Positions 33,684 to 46,962 of a stretch of 64,000 nucleotides of DNA are shown here, one piece after another. The DNA is taken from positions 128,696,036-128,760,035 of the forward strand of contig CM061921.1 in assembly GCA_031002005.1 (NCBI GenBank), given 5' to 3'. The notes under the pieces are model-generated. The model was not told the origin of the DNA. It saw only the letters and a list, made by a program, of their open reading frames with translations, and made no database searches. How positions within the stretch are numbered: the stretch's first letter is position 1; every line of letters starts with the position of its first letter. The translations under genes were made by a program, and so were the position numbers. The DNA comes from Vandiemenella viatica. Lineage: Eukaryota; Arthropoda; Insecta; Orthoptera; Morabidae.

Positions 33684-35826
33684 TATTATTATTTTATTTT
33701 ATTTTTTTATCAGTCTTTCTACTGGCTTGAAGCAGTCCTCCATCTCTTCCTTTCCTGTGCTAACCTTTTCATCTCCACATACCCCTTACAACCCACGTCC
33801 TCAATTATCTGCTTCATATACCAATCCAGCATATCTCAAAATATGATCAATCAGCCGGTTTCTTCTTTCTGTAAGCTTCTTCCACAAAGTTCTTTTCTTC
33901 TCCCCCATTTCCAAAACTCGTTCATTTCTTACTTTGTCTGTCCACCTTAATTTTCAGCATTCTTCTGTAGCACCACATTTCAAATGCTCAATTTTCTTTC
34001 TTTCCGGTATTCCTAAAGTCCATGTTTCGCTACCATAAAGTGCTGTGCTCCACACATAGAGTTTTAAAAAGTTCTTTCTAATTCCTAGATCAATATTTGA
34101 AACTAAAAGGTTTCTCTTTTTCATGAAGGCTTTTTTTGCTAGTGCTATTCTGCTTTTAACATCATTTCCTGCTTCGGCCATTCAGTTGTAATTTCGTGCT
34201 TCCCAAGTAACAGAATTCACTCACTTCTCCTATTGCATCCGATCCTATTTTTTATATTTAATCTAATAGTGTTTGTATCATTTCTGCTACATTTCATCAC
34301 TTTTGTCTAGCTTTGATTTATATTCAGTCCAAAATCTTCCTTCAGTATTTTGTTCATGCCATTCAATAACTTCTCAATATCCTCAGCCCTCTCTGCTAAC
34401 AAGACAATGTCATCAGCAAATCGTAGCATACTGATTTTTTTTTCCCTGAAAACTTATGCCACATGGAAATTTTTTTTTACTTTCTTCATTGCTTCTTCTA
34501 CATACAAGTTGAATATTAACGGATAGACTACAACCTTGTCTCACACCCTTTTTAACTGATGCATGTCTCTCGTGATTCTCTACTTTTATTGTTGCAGCCA
34601 CTTGATTCTTATATAGTTTATAGAGTATTCTTCTATCTCGATACTTTAGACCTGACTTCTTTAAAATTTTGAACATCTTGTCCCACCTAACATTATCAAA
34701 AGCTTTTTCTAAATCAACAAATGCCATAAAAGTATCTTTGTTTTTCTTGATCCGCCCTTCAAGTATTAATCTTAAAGACAGAATTGCTTCCCTTGTACCG
34801 CGATTTTTCCAAACCCAAACTGATCTTCACCTACTATCTCTTCTACTACCCTTTCCATCCTTCTGTATATTATTCTGGTCAGTAATTTTGAAGCATGTGA
34901 TGTTAGATCAATGGTGCGATAATTCTCACATTTGTTGGTTTCTTTGGAAGTGTGAAGATGATATTTTTATTAAGAATCAGTTGGAATTTCTCCTGTTTCA
35001 TAACTTTTTGATATCAGCTTGAATAATCTCTTCCTCCCTAGGATTTAAGAAGTTCTGCAGGGATCTCATCAATTCCAACTGCCTTATTTGCTTTCAAGTC
35101 ATTCAGAGCTTTATTAAATTCTGTCCTCAAAACAGGATCTCCTAAGTCATCAATGTCGACATCGCCTTCCTTTTCCATTACACTGTTGTTCAAGTCGTCC
35201 CCATATTTCTCAATGTATTCCTTCCATCGGTTAGCTCTATTCTCTGAGCTTAAAAGAGGTTTCCCATCGGCAGCTTTAATGTTCATACCTCTTTTCTTCA
35301 TTTCTCCAAAATTCTGTTTGATCTTTCTATATGCAACATCTACTTTTCCTACGACCATTTCCTTTTCTACTTCTTCACACTTTTCTTGTAGCCATTTTTC
35401 TTTTGCATTCTTGCATTTCCTATTTATTTGATTTCTAAATTGCCTGCATTGCTTTGTTCCTGTTTCATCCTGAGCGTTTCTGTACCTTCTCCTCTGAACC
35501 ATCAGCTACAAAATTTCTTCTGTGAACCAAAGTTTTTGGGCAGATTATTCCCTAAGGCCTAATGTGTTTAATGTATTCCATTCATCCTCGGTTGAGCTCC
35601 TTTCAGAGTTATTCCTTAGACCTAAGACTACCATTTCTGCAAATTTTTCTCTCATGCTAGATTGTTTCAGTTTATTCACTTCCAGCCTGTTCTGCTTATA
35701 CTGCTTCCTTATACTATTGAATTTCAGCCTGCACTTCATTACTATCAAATTATGGTCCGAGTCTATGTCTGCTCCTGGGTACGCTTTACAATCTAGAACT
35801 TGATTCCTGAATTTCTGTTTGACCAT
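33684..35826 (-). mobile_element. RTE-like LINE, minus strand, 5'-truncated (block D)
   Basis: Better preserved than its block C counterpart. The EN end has GADIDSDHNLIVMKCRLKF with the catalytic Asp-His pair. A 154-codon linker-RT frame (35038-35502) reads to DEIPAELLKS. FVDLEKAFDNVRWDKMFKIL is intact and the FADD block lacks the stop seen in C. The SINE target site (34594-34610) is empty. C-terminal frame 33954-34181 contains WTLGIPERKKIEHLKCG with a frameshift. Confidence 0.85.
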
Positions 35827-36214
35827 GAGTAGGTGTAGTTTCCGGGTTCAAGCCTTATAAGCTCTTTGGACAACCGTAAAGAGACTCCACTCATCCGCAT
35901 GACGTCACAGTTTTAAGTTCTTTGCATGGCGGTAAATTCGAATGGACCAATCAGCGTTCAGGGTCGTATGACGTCACAAGATGTCGGACCGTTAGTTCAT
36001 TTGGTGGCCGCTAGGAGGGCAGCACCACTCGGGTTTGCGCAAAATGGCGGCCAAGGCCATATGACTAGATGGCAGCACAAACCTCAATCTGCGCAGACAT
36101 TCCATGGCTCGCGTGACGTCACAGCCTCTCTACAGGAACTCTAGCGCATAAATGCCATTACACCAGCCATCTCGCCCTCAGTTCCCGGTCGACGCTCGTC
36201 AATTGCAGTTCACT
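35827..36214 (+). promoter_or_regulatory. promoter-like region (block D)
   Basis: TGACGTCA at 35900..35907, 35969..35976 and 36114..36121. Initiator TCAGT with A+1 at 36180, 35 nt before the ATG at 36215, and the same TATA-like and DPE-like words as in block C. The retained spacing shows the array is unaffected by the C/D indels. Confidence 0.6.
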
Positions 36215-36786
36215 ATGGCTAGTGAGGTTCTCCTGTTTTCAACATGCTACAAGTTAAACAGCAGTGACACCAAGCGGATCACTGATGGTTTGTCACCTAA
36301 ATTGGAATTTAATCCAGTAGTTGCACTCGAAAAAGTTGGGTACAATAAACTCACTCTCACACATGAAGAGTGGGATGTACTGAGACAGTTGGTCTATACA
36401 ATTGGTGGCTTTTTCAACAACACTGAGCATTTGCAAACGAGTGTCTCACTAGGCAATCACACCATCTCTTCCCGAGCCGTGGCTGGAGCGAAAACTATAT
36501 GGTTTTATAACAATTATGTTATTGCCTATGGTGTGTTTCCCGGCGAATCAACATGGGACAACATGGTCGACGCCTTGCCTGCAGTGACCAGTGCCATCAA
36601 CACCATGAAGCCTGGAGTTATCAAGTTACCAAGTACTACAACGAGTTTGTGAATACGTTATCAGTGAAAGTGATTCGTGACTACCCCCTTTGTTCTGTGA
36701 ATGGCCTGCTAGATTTGCATTTTGATAGTGTACATGTCAATGAAGTGTTATACAGCCCCTGTTCAACACTAGATAGTTTAATATGA
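36215..36786 (+). CDS. uncharacterised 190-residue protein (block D copy, one frameshift)
   Basis: Identical to the block C protein up to INTMK. There one C is missing (atgaagcctgg near 36606-36615, against atgaagccctgg in C), which shifts the frame; the rest of the protein continues in the next frame to the same stop at 36786. The single-base difference in a C run looks like a sequencing error more than a mutation. Confidence 0.6.
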
Positions 36787-36939
36787 TACTAGACAATTTA
36801 CAGTTTAATTACAAATCAGAAACATTGGAGGAAATTAATTATTTGTCATCTGGATTAGTTATATTTTATCTGATTTTCTTTTCCCCATATGCCGGTACTA
36901 TTTTTTTTTTTCTGCTCTAGGCTTCGATTATATACCCGA

Positions 36940-37335
36940 TACCAGCCCACATCGATTGAGTGATAAATATGTTTAGTATCTGGTTTATGAAATATTCTGT
37001 ATTATTATTTTATGTATTATGGGTGATGACTTGGAGATCTCATGTAGTAACCATTTTTATTTCCATAAGTTTTTTTTTTTTTGATAGGTGTTTATATTAC
37101 TGGTTTCTGATTACTTTAACTATTTTTTTCTCTCTTTAGAAATCAGCAACCTTTACAGATATGTTTTTGATGGTGAGTAGTTATCTGTTTTATAACTTAT
37201 ATTTTATTTCTCTGTGGATAATATTTACTAACATGTACCTTTTTTCAGACGAATCGAGTTATAGTTCACGTGCGGCGAAGCTAAAGGGCTCTTCTCTGGA
37301 ATTATCGAGTCCAAATCCATTGAACATTACTAGCG
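36940..37335 (+). other. exon-like segments (block D)
   Basis: The 33-nt (37140..37172) and 87-nt (37249..37335) pieces and their ag/gt borders are conserved exactly relative to block C. The first piece has a small deletion (cacatcgattgag replaces cacacgatttcgatag). Confidence 0.4.
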
Positions 37336-37599
37336 GTAATTTCTTTACTGTGTGATGCTACGAAAATAGGTTTTTCAATCATACTAAAAGAAAAATACGC
37401 AAAGTAAAATTATGTGAGTTTCAGGAACGGAATAGTCGCAAAATCCTCGAGAGTGTATCCCTCGGCATTAACATTTCCAGATTTTCACCTTTCTGTCGTT
37501 GGTTTTCGTATCTTTCTCTGCCACTTGAGATCTATCTGTACACAGAGGTTCATCATTAATGCTGTAAACAAATATGCTGAGTTGTGCTTCCTATGAACC

Positions 37600-39339
37600 A
37601 TTCTTGCATGTCACGTATGGGCGCTTAAAACCATCGTGGCAGAGTTAGCACCTACAAGATGGTACGATCACTCTACCCCCTCGATTTTCTCGGGCATTGA
37701 GTTTTCTGTAAATTCTCAGACATTTCCAAATTCGAGAGGCAAATTCCAGACTATTCAGTAAATCTTTTCGGTCTGGATATAGCAGAAGTTGAAACTGCAG
37801 TTGCTGGGCCCCTCATCACACGGCAGACAAATGCGTTCACCACATAATCATACTGATGATTACTTTAGGGGAAAAAATTCCATTATTATTGGATTCACGA
37901 CTTGCCACGGATCGATAAGTCTTCTTTAACTAATCATGAGTCTGCTATATTTACTTGTGACAGAAGTCTGCAACATTTCGGACGTAAAGACCTCCTGGAC
38001 CGTCACGAGATTGGCCGCGCAAGGTTTGAACCTGTAAGAGTGGATTTTCCTGGTGACGACGATAAAACCTAATAGTTTCAAAAGTTTTGTGCACAAGCAG
38101 CTTGTTCCTGTCGTCGTTTACGTGGACTTTGAAAGCGTATTGGAACCTTATGATTTTTGCAGTTCCCCACCAAACGCCTCTCACTCTACCGATGTCAAGA
38201 AACATAACCCATTAGCTGGAGCATATCAGGTCGTTTCTCCACACGTACCTAGTCTGTCACGTTTTCAACTCCTTCGCGAGAAAAAATCCCGAAAAATGGC
38301 TTGTGAGCGAACTAGTCATACTTGCCAAGAAAGTCGATAAATTTAAAGAGGTGCATTCCCTTTGTAATGACAGATGAGCAGGAGGCAGATTCTGCTGATG
38401 CTACAATCTACCATATCAGTAAGAAAGACATTGAACCTGCGGACTGTCAAGGTCCATGATCATTGTCTTGTTATATCACAGGGAAACTTAGGAGGGCTGC
38501 ATATAATGACTGTACTTTGCAGTTTAAAAATAAAAGGTATTAAGCCGTTTATTTTCATAGTCGTTCTAGGTATGACACACATTCTATAGTTATGACTTTA
38601 TCAGACCTCAACGCCAATGGGATGGATGTGCTTTCCATAAATGCATAACATTTTTTTAAAAAAAAGATTGAATATATTTCAGTCACGTTAAGGTTTCTTG
38701 ACTGATACCGTTTCTTGGAGTCCCCTTTAGATAAACTGGTTGGGACCCTTGAGGACGGTGAAATGGGCGTTACCAGTGCTCATTTCACCAACCCCGAGAT
38801 GTTCCAGTCAGTTAAACGTAAGAGTGTGTTCCCCTACGAGTACATGGGTTCGTGGGAGAAGCTCACTGAGGCCACGCTTCCTCAAAATCAAAATTTTACA
38901 GTTCGTTGTCGGAGTCTGAAATTTCTGATGAACATTAAGAAAACGCGACATAAGTATTGCGGTCTATCCAAATCAAGACTTTGGGCGAACATGCAAGTAT
39001 ATACATTGACACAAATGTGCGGTTATTTGAAGATCTGTTAGCAAATTTTAGGTGTGTATGTTTGGGGAAGTATATCATGTACCCCACCCACTATTTCACA
39101 TCCTCTCACATCCCCAGGCCTTTCGTGGCACGCTATGTTAAGGAGCACGCGTGTCGAAATGGACCTTCTGACAGATGTCGATATGCTGCTCCTTTTGAAA
39201 GAGAAATTCGCGGAGGTATTTGTTAGTGCGTCCACAGGTATGCCAAAGCAAATCACCGGCACATGCCGGAGAGCCGGAAGCAGGAAGATATTATAATACA
39301 CTTCAACGTAAACAATCTTTATGGCTGGGCCATGTCAGA
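37600..39339 (+). pseudogene. Polinton-type DNA polymerase B relic (block D)
   Basis: Same modules as in block C. Here LDKLVGTLEDGEMGVTSAHF runs in a 108-codon frame (38715-39041), where C has an extra frameshift in the SWEKL region. Motif A again reads VNNLYGWAM with Asn before it. Sequence beyond 39357 is AT-rich and shows no YTDTDS-like palm motif, so the gene is truncated after motif A or continues beyond a long insertion. Confidence 0.75.
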
Positions 39340-39357
39340 GTAAGTCTATTATCTTAA

Positions 39358-40744
39358 ATATTAAATATCCATAAGCTTCAGTTAAGAAAGCATGACACTT
39401 CAAGTGCTTTAAGTCATCACGAAAAACTTTCAAATATTTCACAATTCGAACTGGGTTAGTAAGTGATTTTTAAATAATCATAGTATCTAATAATCTCTTC
39501 AAAAATTAATAGTTATCACTGCTGATATTTCCTTAAACTAACATTATTATTGTTCGCATATTCGACAACACACCGTAATTCTGTCATTCCGTTACATCCT
39601 CATTCCGTCACTTTGTTATTCCATTGGCTAAAACTTTTTCGTTTCATATATTGTGTTTGTATGCTATTTTATTACTGGAGTTGAAGTCAAACAATTTATT
39701 CCCTCAAAGATTAACGGATAACTGTGTGTACGTTTCAGCTTGCGTAAATTTACTTATATAGTTTCATGTTCAATATAGCTCATGATTTTGAATGAAGTAG
39801 TATGTAACTTAGTCTTACACGTGTTACTATTGTATAACCAAGGAGGTGATTGTATTTTATTTTATTTTTGGATTTGAAAATCCTCTCCTGCGAAGCATTT
39901 GAATACTAAAAACATATAGCACCCTCCATACCTCAACTTCAATATTCTTTTGAATCATTTTCATGGACGTTAAAGGTTTAACAATTACTACAGGGCCTTT
40001 AGATTCTGACAGGTCAACTTATTCACTAAGAATCTAATTTTCTAAGTTGACCCCTTCTAACGGATTTGTCTTCCTTCGAATTACTATTCTGGATTCTGAA
40101 TCCTATCGTAACAACTTTCTTTTATTCCCTTAGTATATGATAAATGTTCCAGTAATAATTTATGAAATGATTTTAGTTTTTAATTTAAATTCTTTTAAAT
40201 AGAGTAATGGTACAAATGTAAGTCTGTTCCTTCTGTAATATGCCTTACGCTTTTCTTTTAAATACACGGTGAAGCCAGTACCATAATTTTATATACACTC
40301 ACGTACTAAACAGAGTCGTTTTACAACAGTCTTTAAGTATCTGATACTTTCTATATTTCTCTACTCGACCCTACTCACTTTCTGAAAAAAAATATATGTT
40401 GTAAATTACATCGATCTACGTTGACGTTAATGTCTATGGCTTTATTGTACATTCTTATTTTCGTACTTCAGATTTTACGTTTGGAATCTAGTTTTTCAAC
40501 AACTTTACAATGTTTTTGTTACACTTCCTATCTATGTTACTAAATTTCTAGGTGATTACTGTAGGTAGTTCTTAATCCTGCTGCAAATTCGGCCACGGTT
40601 TGAACATCGCTATATCAGATTAAAGCTTGTGAATTCTTTTATTATGATTGTTGTTATTTTTATGAACTGATAATTCTAATCTCTGAGTTTCAAGAAAATT
40701 ATTGCACTTTAAATATCTGTCTTAGTGGTTGTTGATATGGCTCT
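39358..40744. other. AT-rich, no recognisable gene
   Basis: No family motif found on either strand. On the minus strand it could hold the decayed downstream part of the Ty3/Gypsy pol described next, but I cannot show it. Confidence 0.45.
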
Positions 40745-41405
40745 TCACTCAATATCTTATACGATGGCTTTTCCCAGTTGATCAAACACGTCGGCAATGT
40801 TAGATAATTGAATAGTATCTCCTATGGTTATGCTATTCAGATTTCTATAATTAACAACGATCCTCCCTTTCTGTGTTCCTGAAAAATCTAATTCCTTCGA
40901 GATTAATAACGATTTTCACGTAATTTTACTTTAAACAATTATATTGCTGGACAGCATTTTATCTATCTATTTCTGTAGGATCGGGTTTCTGGAAGTCGAT
41001 AAAGTCTCGTATTTATTACCTTCCCGTGGGTTTCTGGTATTATTGTTAACTACGTCGGTATATTTCAATCTATCCCCTGGTATAAGGAAAAAATTGAATT
41101 CGTCGCATTGTCTGATAATATCCAATTCTTCTTCTGAAGTCATATAACCTGTCTCTAATAGCTTCCGTATCTCACTAGTTCGTGCTGAAAGTCCTTGAGT
41201 GGTTGGGTATTTCCCGGAATTTATAAGAGTTTAATGGCATGGTGTTAGGAATCTCCTCAACAAGAATTCGGTCTTAAATAAAATTAAGGGTTTGTTCTGA
41301 GGTATTCATAATACTGGTTAAGCGGTTGGACTGGAAGTTCACTTGACCAAAAGTCGAACTATTTTCTCATCCCACGGTGCTATAGTTATGTTGGTGGAGG
41401 ATAGT
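40745..41405 (-). pseudogene. Ty3/Gypsy-type pol relic (protease-RT linker and RT start)
   Basis: On the minus strand the linker reads ITIAPWDEKIVRLLVK near 41390-41340, then QCDEFNFFLIPGDRLKYTDV near 41105-41045, like the DIF-LPGDKL-T linker of Gypsy pol. RIVVNYRNLNSITIGDT and NIADVFDQLGKA (40880-40765) match the conserved RT block VV(D/N)YR-LN--T--D-YPLP-I-D-LDQLG. Several stops are present; YVDD-like, RNase H and integrase parts are not seen. Confidence 0.75.
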
Positions 41406-41859
41406 TCTACTTCACTTTTATTTTCTATTTTTATTTTTTTTATTTTTTTATTTTTTTTTATTTTTATATCCTGTTACATAATAACCCAGCACCTAGTTTC
41501 TACTTTGGGCCCATATTAGCAATATATTACAAGAGGTACATAAGATAAAATTATAGTTTGAAAATAATAGCTAAATATTGTTCAGGTTGTAAAACTTGTT
41601 TGTAACAAATAAACTTATCAAAGTTAACAAAAATTAGTTACATAATTAAATTAAACAATGTGTAAGAATGTATTTGATAGGTGTTAGTGTTGTTTCTTAT
41701 GGCTACATACATATATACTGAAAATAAGTAAAATAAGTAACATACGTTCACACACAGATACTGCTATATATAATTAAAAAAAGAAACATTCACATACACA
41801 AATCACTTACTGCAGAGTTGTCTCACTGTTTCTCACTTTGTACATTTATGACACTTTTA

Positions 41860-44800
41860 AACATTTACTCCCGGCACAGCCACTTCGGAGTAACTTATCT
41901 CCCTCAGGAGATGACTTCTGGAAGTAGAGGTGTCCTCCTTCGACCCATCGGGAGTGTCTTTCTTCGGGAATGATCACTGCTCGGTCGCTGTCGGTTGAAA
42001 CTGTTTCCGTCAGTTGAAACTGTTTTTAAGTACCAAGAACCTTTCTTTGGCTGCTTGTGAGGCCAGATTGCAAGCTGCATCAAGGAAGTACCATAATTCC
42101 TGGTCACACAATATGTCAAAAACGCGCCTGCCCTGTAATATTTGCTGGCATTACGCTCTTTGTTCCGCTGTTGAAACAAATTCCCATACAACATGTTCCG
42201 GAGTGCCCTCGTTTACTCAGTCACAGCTACCACTGTCCACTATTCCTCTTCTTTGCAGTTCACTGTTATAAGGGCCATGACCCGTTATGTAATGTACCAG
42301 CCCAGGCGATGGGAGAAGATGCGACATTTTGAGCCTTTCACAGACACTTGCAAACATATCATACGTCCTTCTTCCTGTTGCGCTAACATCCCACCTTTGC
42401 TGCCATTCTTCCAATAACAATTTGTTTACCTCTGCAGCTATTGTTGCTGGTGCTCCCGTGATTTTCTCTACCTATTCCAGATTCCCTTTGCTGAGCCAGT
42501 ATAATGCTCCCCGCTTGCGAACTTCCAAGTCCGGTGGCCACACCCCAAGAGCCACAGTAAGGGCATCAGTTGCTGTTGTTTTGTAAGCACCACTCAGCCT
42601 GATTAGAATACTTAGCTGTGTCCTCCTCAAAACGTTTGCTGGGTTTTATTTTTCTGAGATGTATCGCCCAGACGCTGGCTGCATACCCTACAATTGATAT
42701 TAATATTGTATTGTGGTATATTCGAATAACAAGCGGTGAAAGTAGGAAACGCCTTTGCCCCACCCTGATTAATTTATTCACGACTGAGGTGGTTCTCCCA
42801 CATGTTTACCCCATATGGGCCATAAAATTTAGACTTTTCTCTAATTTCACACCAAGGTATCGACTTAAATGACTTCTTCTTATTGTAACTCCGTCTATTT
42901 TAAAGGATGGATTGCTCTCTAATCTGCCTTTCAGTAACATATAACAGGTTTTTTGAGGTGCTAATCTTAGTTTGACTTGTCTGCACCATCGACTGAGTTC
43001 TCGCGGAACTTTTGCGCTTTTAGCCTCAATTTCGGCTCTGGTTTTACCCTCTATAATTAAGAATAGGTCATCAGCAAAGGCAACATTCCCAGTAGTTCCG
43101 GCATTCTTTGCAGCCTTGCCATTTCCGGTTCAAGCCCAATGTTCCAAAGTATCTGACCAGAAATGGATCCCTGTGAGCAACCCTGTGTTAGTTTTTATCA
43201 ATAAATACTCCAGGACACCTAAGTTTGACATATCTGTTCTTACAATAATCTTTAAAGGTGTTATACCAGTTCTTTGGACAATTAAGTTCCTTAAGCTGCG
43301 CAAATAGTGCAGGCCACCATAAATTATCAAATGCCCCAGATATATCGACAAGAAAACCCTCACGTAATTCTGATTTGAGTTCTGTATCAGATTCATTGTC
43401 CGGTTGATTGCATCGTCTGTAGATCTACCCGCTCTGAATCCATATTGTTTTGATTCATCCCTTCCTTCTCCCAATGTTCTTGTAACCTCTTGCACAGCAC
43501 CTTTTCGTGTATTTTTTCCAGCACATTTAGCAAGCAGATGGGTCGATATGATTTAGGCATTTTTGGATCTTTGCCATCTCCCTTCTTGATGATTAATATC
43601 TCACTCTGCTTCCAGATATTTGGTATTATTCCCTGATGCAGGCATGCAGTATAGAGCTTACACAAAGTGGGGGCTACTGGTACTATCAGTTCTTGTACTA
43701 CTTCAGCTGGAATACCATCCGAACCCGGAGCTTTGTTCCTGGACAAGGTATTTATTGCTTGTACTACCTCCAAGATGCTAATATCTGGAGTGTCGGTGAT
43801 ACTTTGCCTATGTTGGTCTATTTCCAGATGGAGCGCTCTGTGCTCCATCTCGGCATCTTCCACTTTATAATCTGAAAGGAGTTGTTAGAGTAACACTTCT
43901 GCAGTAGTTTTCTACCTTGTAATCATGGTTCCATCTTGTTTATGCACAATAGACAGTGTAGTTGGGGGTTTTACCTTTCCTGCTGCAATTTTGTATGGGA
44001 TACCACAGGGGTCTGTACGCAAGTTTGTTTTCACAAATGTTTCCCAACTTTTTTGTTTTATTAATATTAACAGTTCTTTTAATTTGTCTATATCTTTCCA
44101 GCAGCTGTCCTCTAATATTGGAGATGCAACGTTGGTAATCTTTTCTTGCTTTATGCATACTTTGTCGTAGTCTTTGCAGTCTATCTATCCAAGGTCTGTC
44201 AACTGTGCCAATGATTCTCTTTCGAGGAACAGATCTTCTCATTGATATTTGGAGTGCCCGGGTTAGGTCTCTTGTGGCTCCAATATACATCATTATCATC
44301 TAATAGGATTTCCTTTTGTGCAAAACTTTCCCTCAGCCTGTTCCAGTCTGCCCGTCGGATGTTGTAATGCACCTTGGAAATCTGCGCCTCCGATGTGTAA
44401 AAATCGTTCCTCCCTCTGACCAACTCAAAAGTAATAACATTATGATCGCTGGTAGTTAAAAATTCTAAAACGTTCCAATTACTCAATAAGTTCCTACATC
44501 GCAGATTGGTCAATGTTACATCGATGTTTGACCGAGCTCCAGCTCGGTTGCTATATGTGTATCGTTTATGCGGTTGATTTCTTACTTCTACATTCAGTTC
44601 ACTAATAGCTTCCACTAAAAGCTCGCCTCTCATATTTGTTAACCCGCTGTGCCAGAGTTCGGATTTAGCACTGGCGTCAGCTATTATTACTATTGGTCTG
44701 TTTCCTAGGGCAGTGCACATTTCTCTTATCATACCAATGAATGGTTCAATGGGAACACTATATACATGTTGACGAGAATTACACTACTCCAGTCAGCAAT

Positions 44801-45080
44801 GAGCTCCACACATGTCGTATGTTCATCACAGAACTGCATTATCTTAGTTACAGTAACTTGTCTGGATAGCACTACTATTGCTGTCATAGGGTTTCTACCT
44901 ATTCGTATTATCTGTGACGATACCGGCATGTAAGGAATCTTTCCGAAGCATGAATATGTCTCCTGCAGGCATATGACATGTTTATGTTCCTCTGACAGCT
45001 TGCTCACTTCATGCAAAACCAACTTGCTTCTCCGCACTGTGACCACGGGAGTTTTGAATCGAAAACTATACGCCCATGAG
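41860..45080 (-). pseudogene. R1-clade-like ORF2: EN, RT, C-terminal zinc region
   Basis: EN pieces: HVICLQETYSCFG, VIIADASAKSELWHSG (D-N position changed to D-S), SNIDVTLTNLRCRN and TSDHNVITFEL (catalytic Asp-His kept). RT pieces: NKAPGSDGIPAEVV, KSYRPICLLNVLEKIHEK, QYGFRAGRSTDDAINR, a frameshifted ISGAFDN-like block, TQGCSQGSISG-like block and FADDLFLI (about 43070-43050). C-terminal: LLLEEWQQRWDVSATGRRTY, HYITGHGPYNSELQRRGI and a C-C-G-PEHVVWE zinc-like end. At least four frameshifts. Confidence 0.7.
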
Positions 45081-45126
45081 TTAATACATAATGTTTGTAT
45101 ATTTGATCGGGATCAAAAGTTTCATT

Positions 45127-46962
45127 TCATCTTTCGAAGACTTTATGCACAATGGAGAGAACCTGAGAAGTCTCTGTAGGAAGATTGGTGGATTTTAGAT
45201 ATATACGATCAGTAGCTTCTAGCTGAGGGAAGGTTACATATTTACCGGTTGGATGCGCTATTCGAGTTAGATGCCTCAGCGCCACATTGACATTCGGAGC
45301 CTCCTCCAGTTGACCGAGTTTTGAGTTTGTTTCAAAATCACAGTATATTGTTTTGGGGTTTATAGAACTACGTCTATCTGCCATTTTTCCAAAATTCAGC
45401 GGTTGTTCCACCAATTTTGGACTCGCTACAGGTCGTGAGTAATGTTCAACCCCATTGGGTCTGTTTGTATTCCAATCCACACCAATCCACTTGACATAAG
45501 GGTTCCGGGGATGACTGGCAGAACTTGAAGAAATCTCTATAATCTTTAATGAGTGGTCGTCAGTCTGCGTTCCAACATCCTGCTTCTTACGGTTCTTCTC
45601 CATTTTTAGTTTCTCTCTGAAGCAGGCAGCCCTTTTTGCATTTCTTTTTTGTCTTGAAGGGGGTTTTCCTTTCGTTTTTGTAGTCTACTTCCCAATTACA
45701 TTCTAAACTATTTTCCTAATTACATTTGCCAGTTGAGAGTATATGTCGTTTCCCATATCCATTCCTTGTGGTAAACTATCCGTAATCAGTCCAGTTTACA
45801 GCTCGTTGTAGGAGTAAATGGTAGGTAAGACACTCTTTGCCCTTCTTGTTGCAGCTTTTGTCCCGTCTGTTACACGGTATGCATATTGAATGTTGAGAAC
45901 CTTTCTTGCACAGATCCCTTTGGTGGTTTTCCTGTCCACATTGTGAACAAGAACTATTGTTCTTCTTACAACGCTTACTGACGTGTCCTAAATCCAAACA
46001 TTTGTTACATTTTGGTACGACAAAGTAGTCTTTCACTATTATAGCAGAAAATTCTATGAAGACTTTCTTTTGCTGCAACAGAAGTTTCCTATCAGGACTC
46101 ACCTCCACAACATGATGTACTGTGTCTCTTTCTCTAGGTCCAGTCTTAAATATTGGTTAAAACCTTCTATAAATTGACCTTTCTCTATTTTATCCTCAAG
46201 GTTTTGCTGGTGGACAGCATCAGCAAGGTTGTCTGCATGAATTGTTATAGATATGTAGTAAAAAAATATGAGTGGCCTTCGTTTTCTAGGGAGTTCGCAT
46301 CGCATCTTTTCAGCCAGTTCCTCGTTATTTAGAATTTTTTGCGAATCCTCAGGAGATTCTGTTTCCACTATTATGACATTGTTAGTTGTGCAAATTATGT
46401 TGATTCTAATTTTATCCCTCCCAGGTTTTATGATTTTTTTAACTTATTCAGCCACTTGCTTCGGGTTCTCCCCCCCCCCTTTTTGGAAGTTGAAAAAATT
46501 GCACTTTTTGTGTACTGACTGATTTTGGGATTCACACCAGTCGATCCTCCAGATTTTGCCATTGGGGACTGTTTCTCCTCTATTTTGTTCCATTTGCTCA
46601 TTTTCTTTTTTGAGTGTTTCATTTTCTTTTCCTAGCTGACACAGCCGGCCCTCCAAGAAGGCGATGTTTATTGCCCAACAGGCTAGCTTATCTTTTATTT
46701 CTCTAACTCTAACCTCAGTGAGTTTTTGGCCGCAAATATCGTTTAGATGCTTGACTAATTCCACATACTCGTTTCAGATTTTTTCACTACACTGGTTTAA
46801 AACCCTGTCAAAGCTTTCTTCTGGCGACCCCGTTTTGGCGGCAGCAGAAAACTTGTTTACTCTAGTGACCCACCGAAGCTGATCGCCGGCATCAGGTGTC
46901 CGACGCGGCGTGCGTGCCACGCGAGGCCGCTGACTCGGCAGAGCACCGTTGGCAGGTTGCAA
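45127..46962 (-). pseudogene. R1-clade-like ORF1 (gag-like RNA-binding protein)
   Basis: Starts MQPANGALPSQRPRVARTPR, a basic Pro/Arg-rich N-terminus, with one stop after NQCSEKI. A helical segment with heptad spacing follows (AFLEGRLCQLGKENETLKKE, about 46680-46560). The knuckle region (46060-45830) has CNKCLDLGHVSKRC, CSQCGQENHQRDLC and a third C-x2-C set. The C-terminal part 45603-45127 is open for 158 codons. Such proteins coat element RNA. Frameshifts between the frames make it non-functional. Confidence 0.7.

Larger units (their letters stand above)
32606..39357. repeat. block D: copy of 24861..31605
   Basis: Collinear with block C throughout. Differences include a 12-nt block present only in D (about 35749-35760, encoding SDHN of the LINE EN) and a 9-nt block missing after the third CRE. 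Many homopolymer-length differences and a cluster of substitutions in the LINE core are also present. Confidence 0.9.

Noticed and set aside
40944..41147. Plus-strand 67-codon ORF
   Set aside because: It is the shadow of the Ty3/Gypsy pol linker on the minus strand, which has recognisable motifs.
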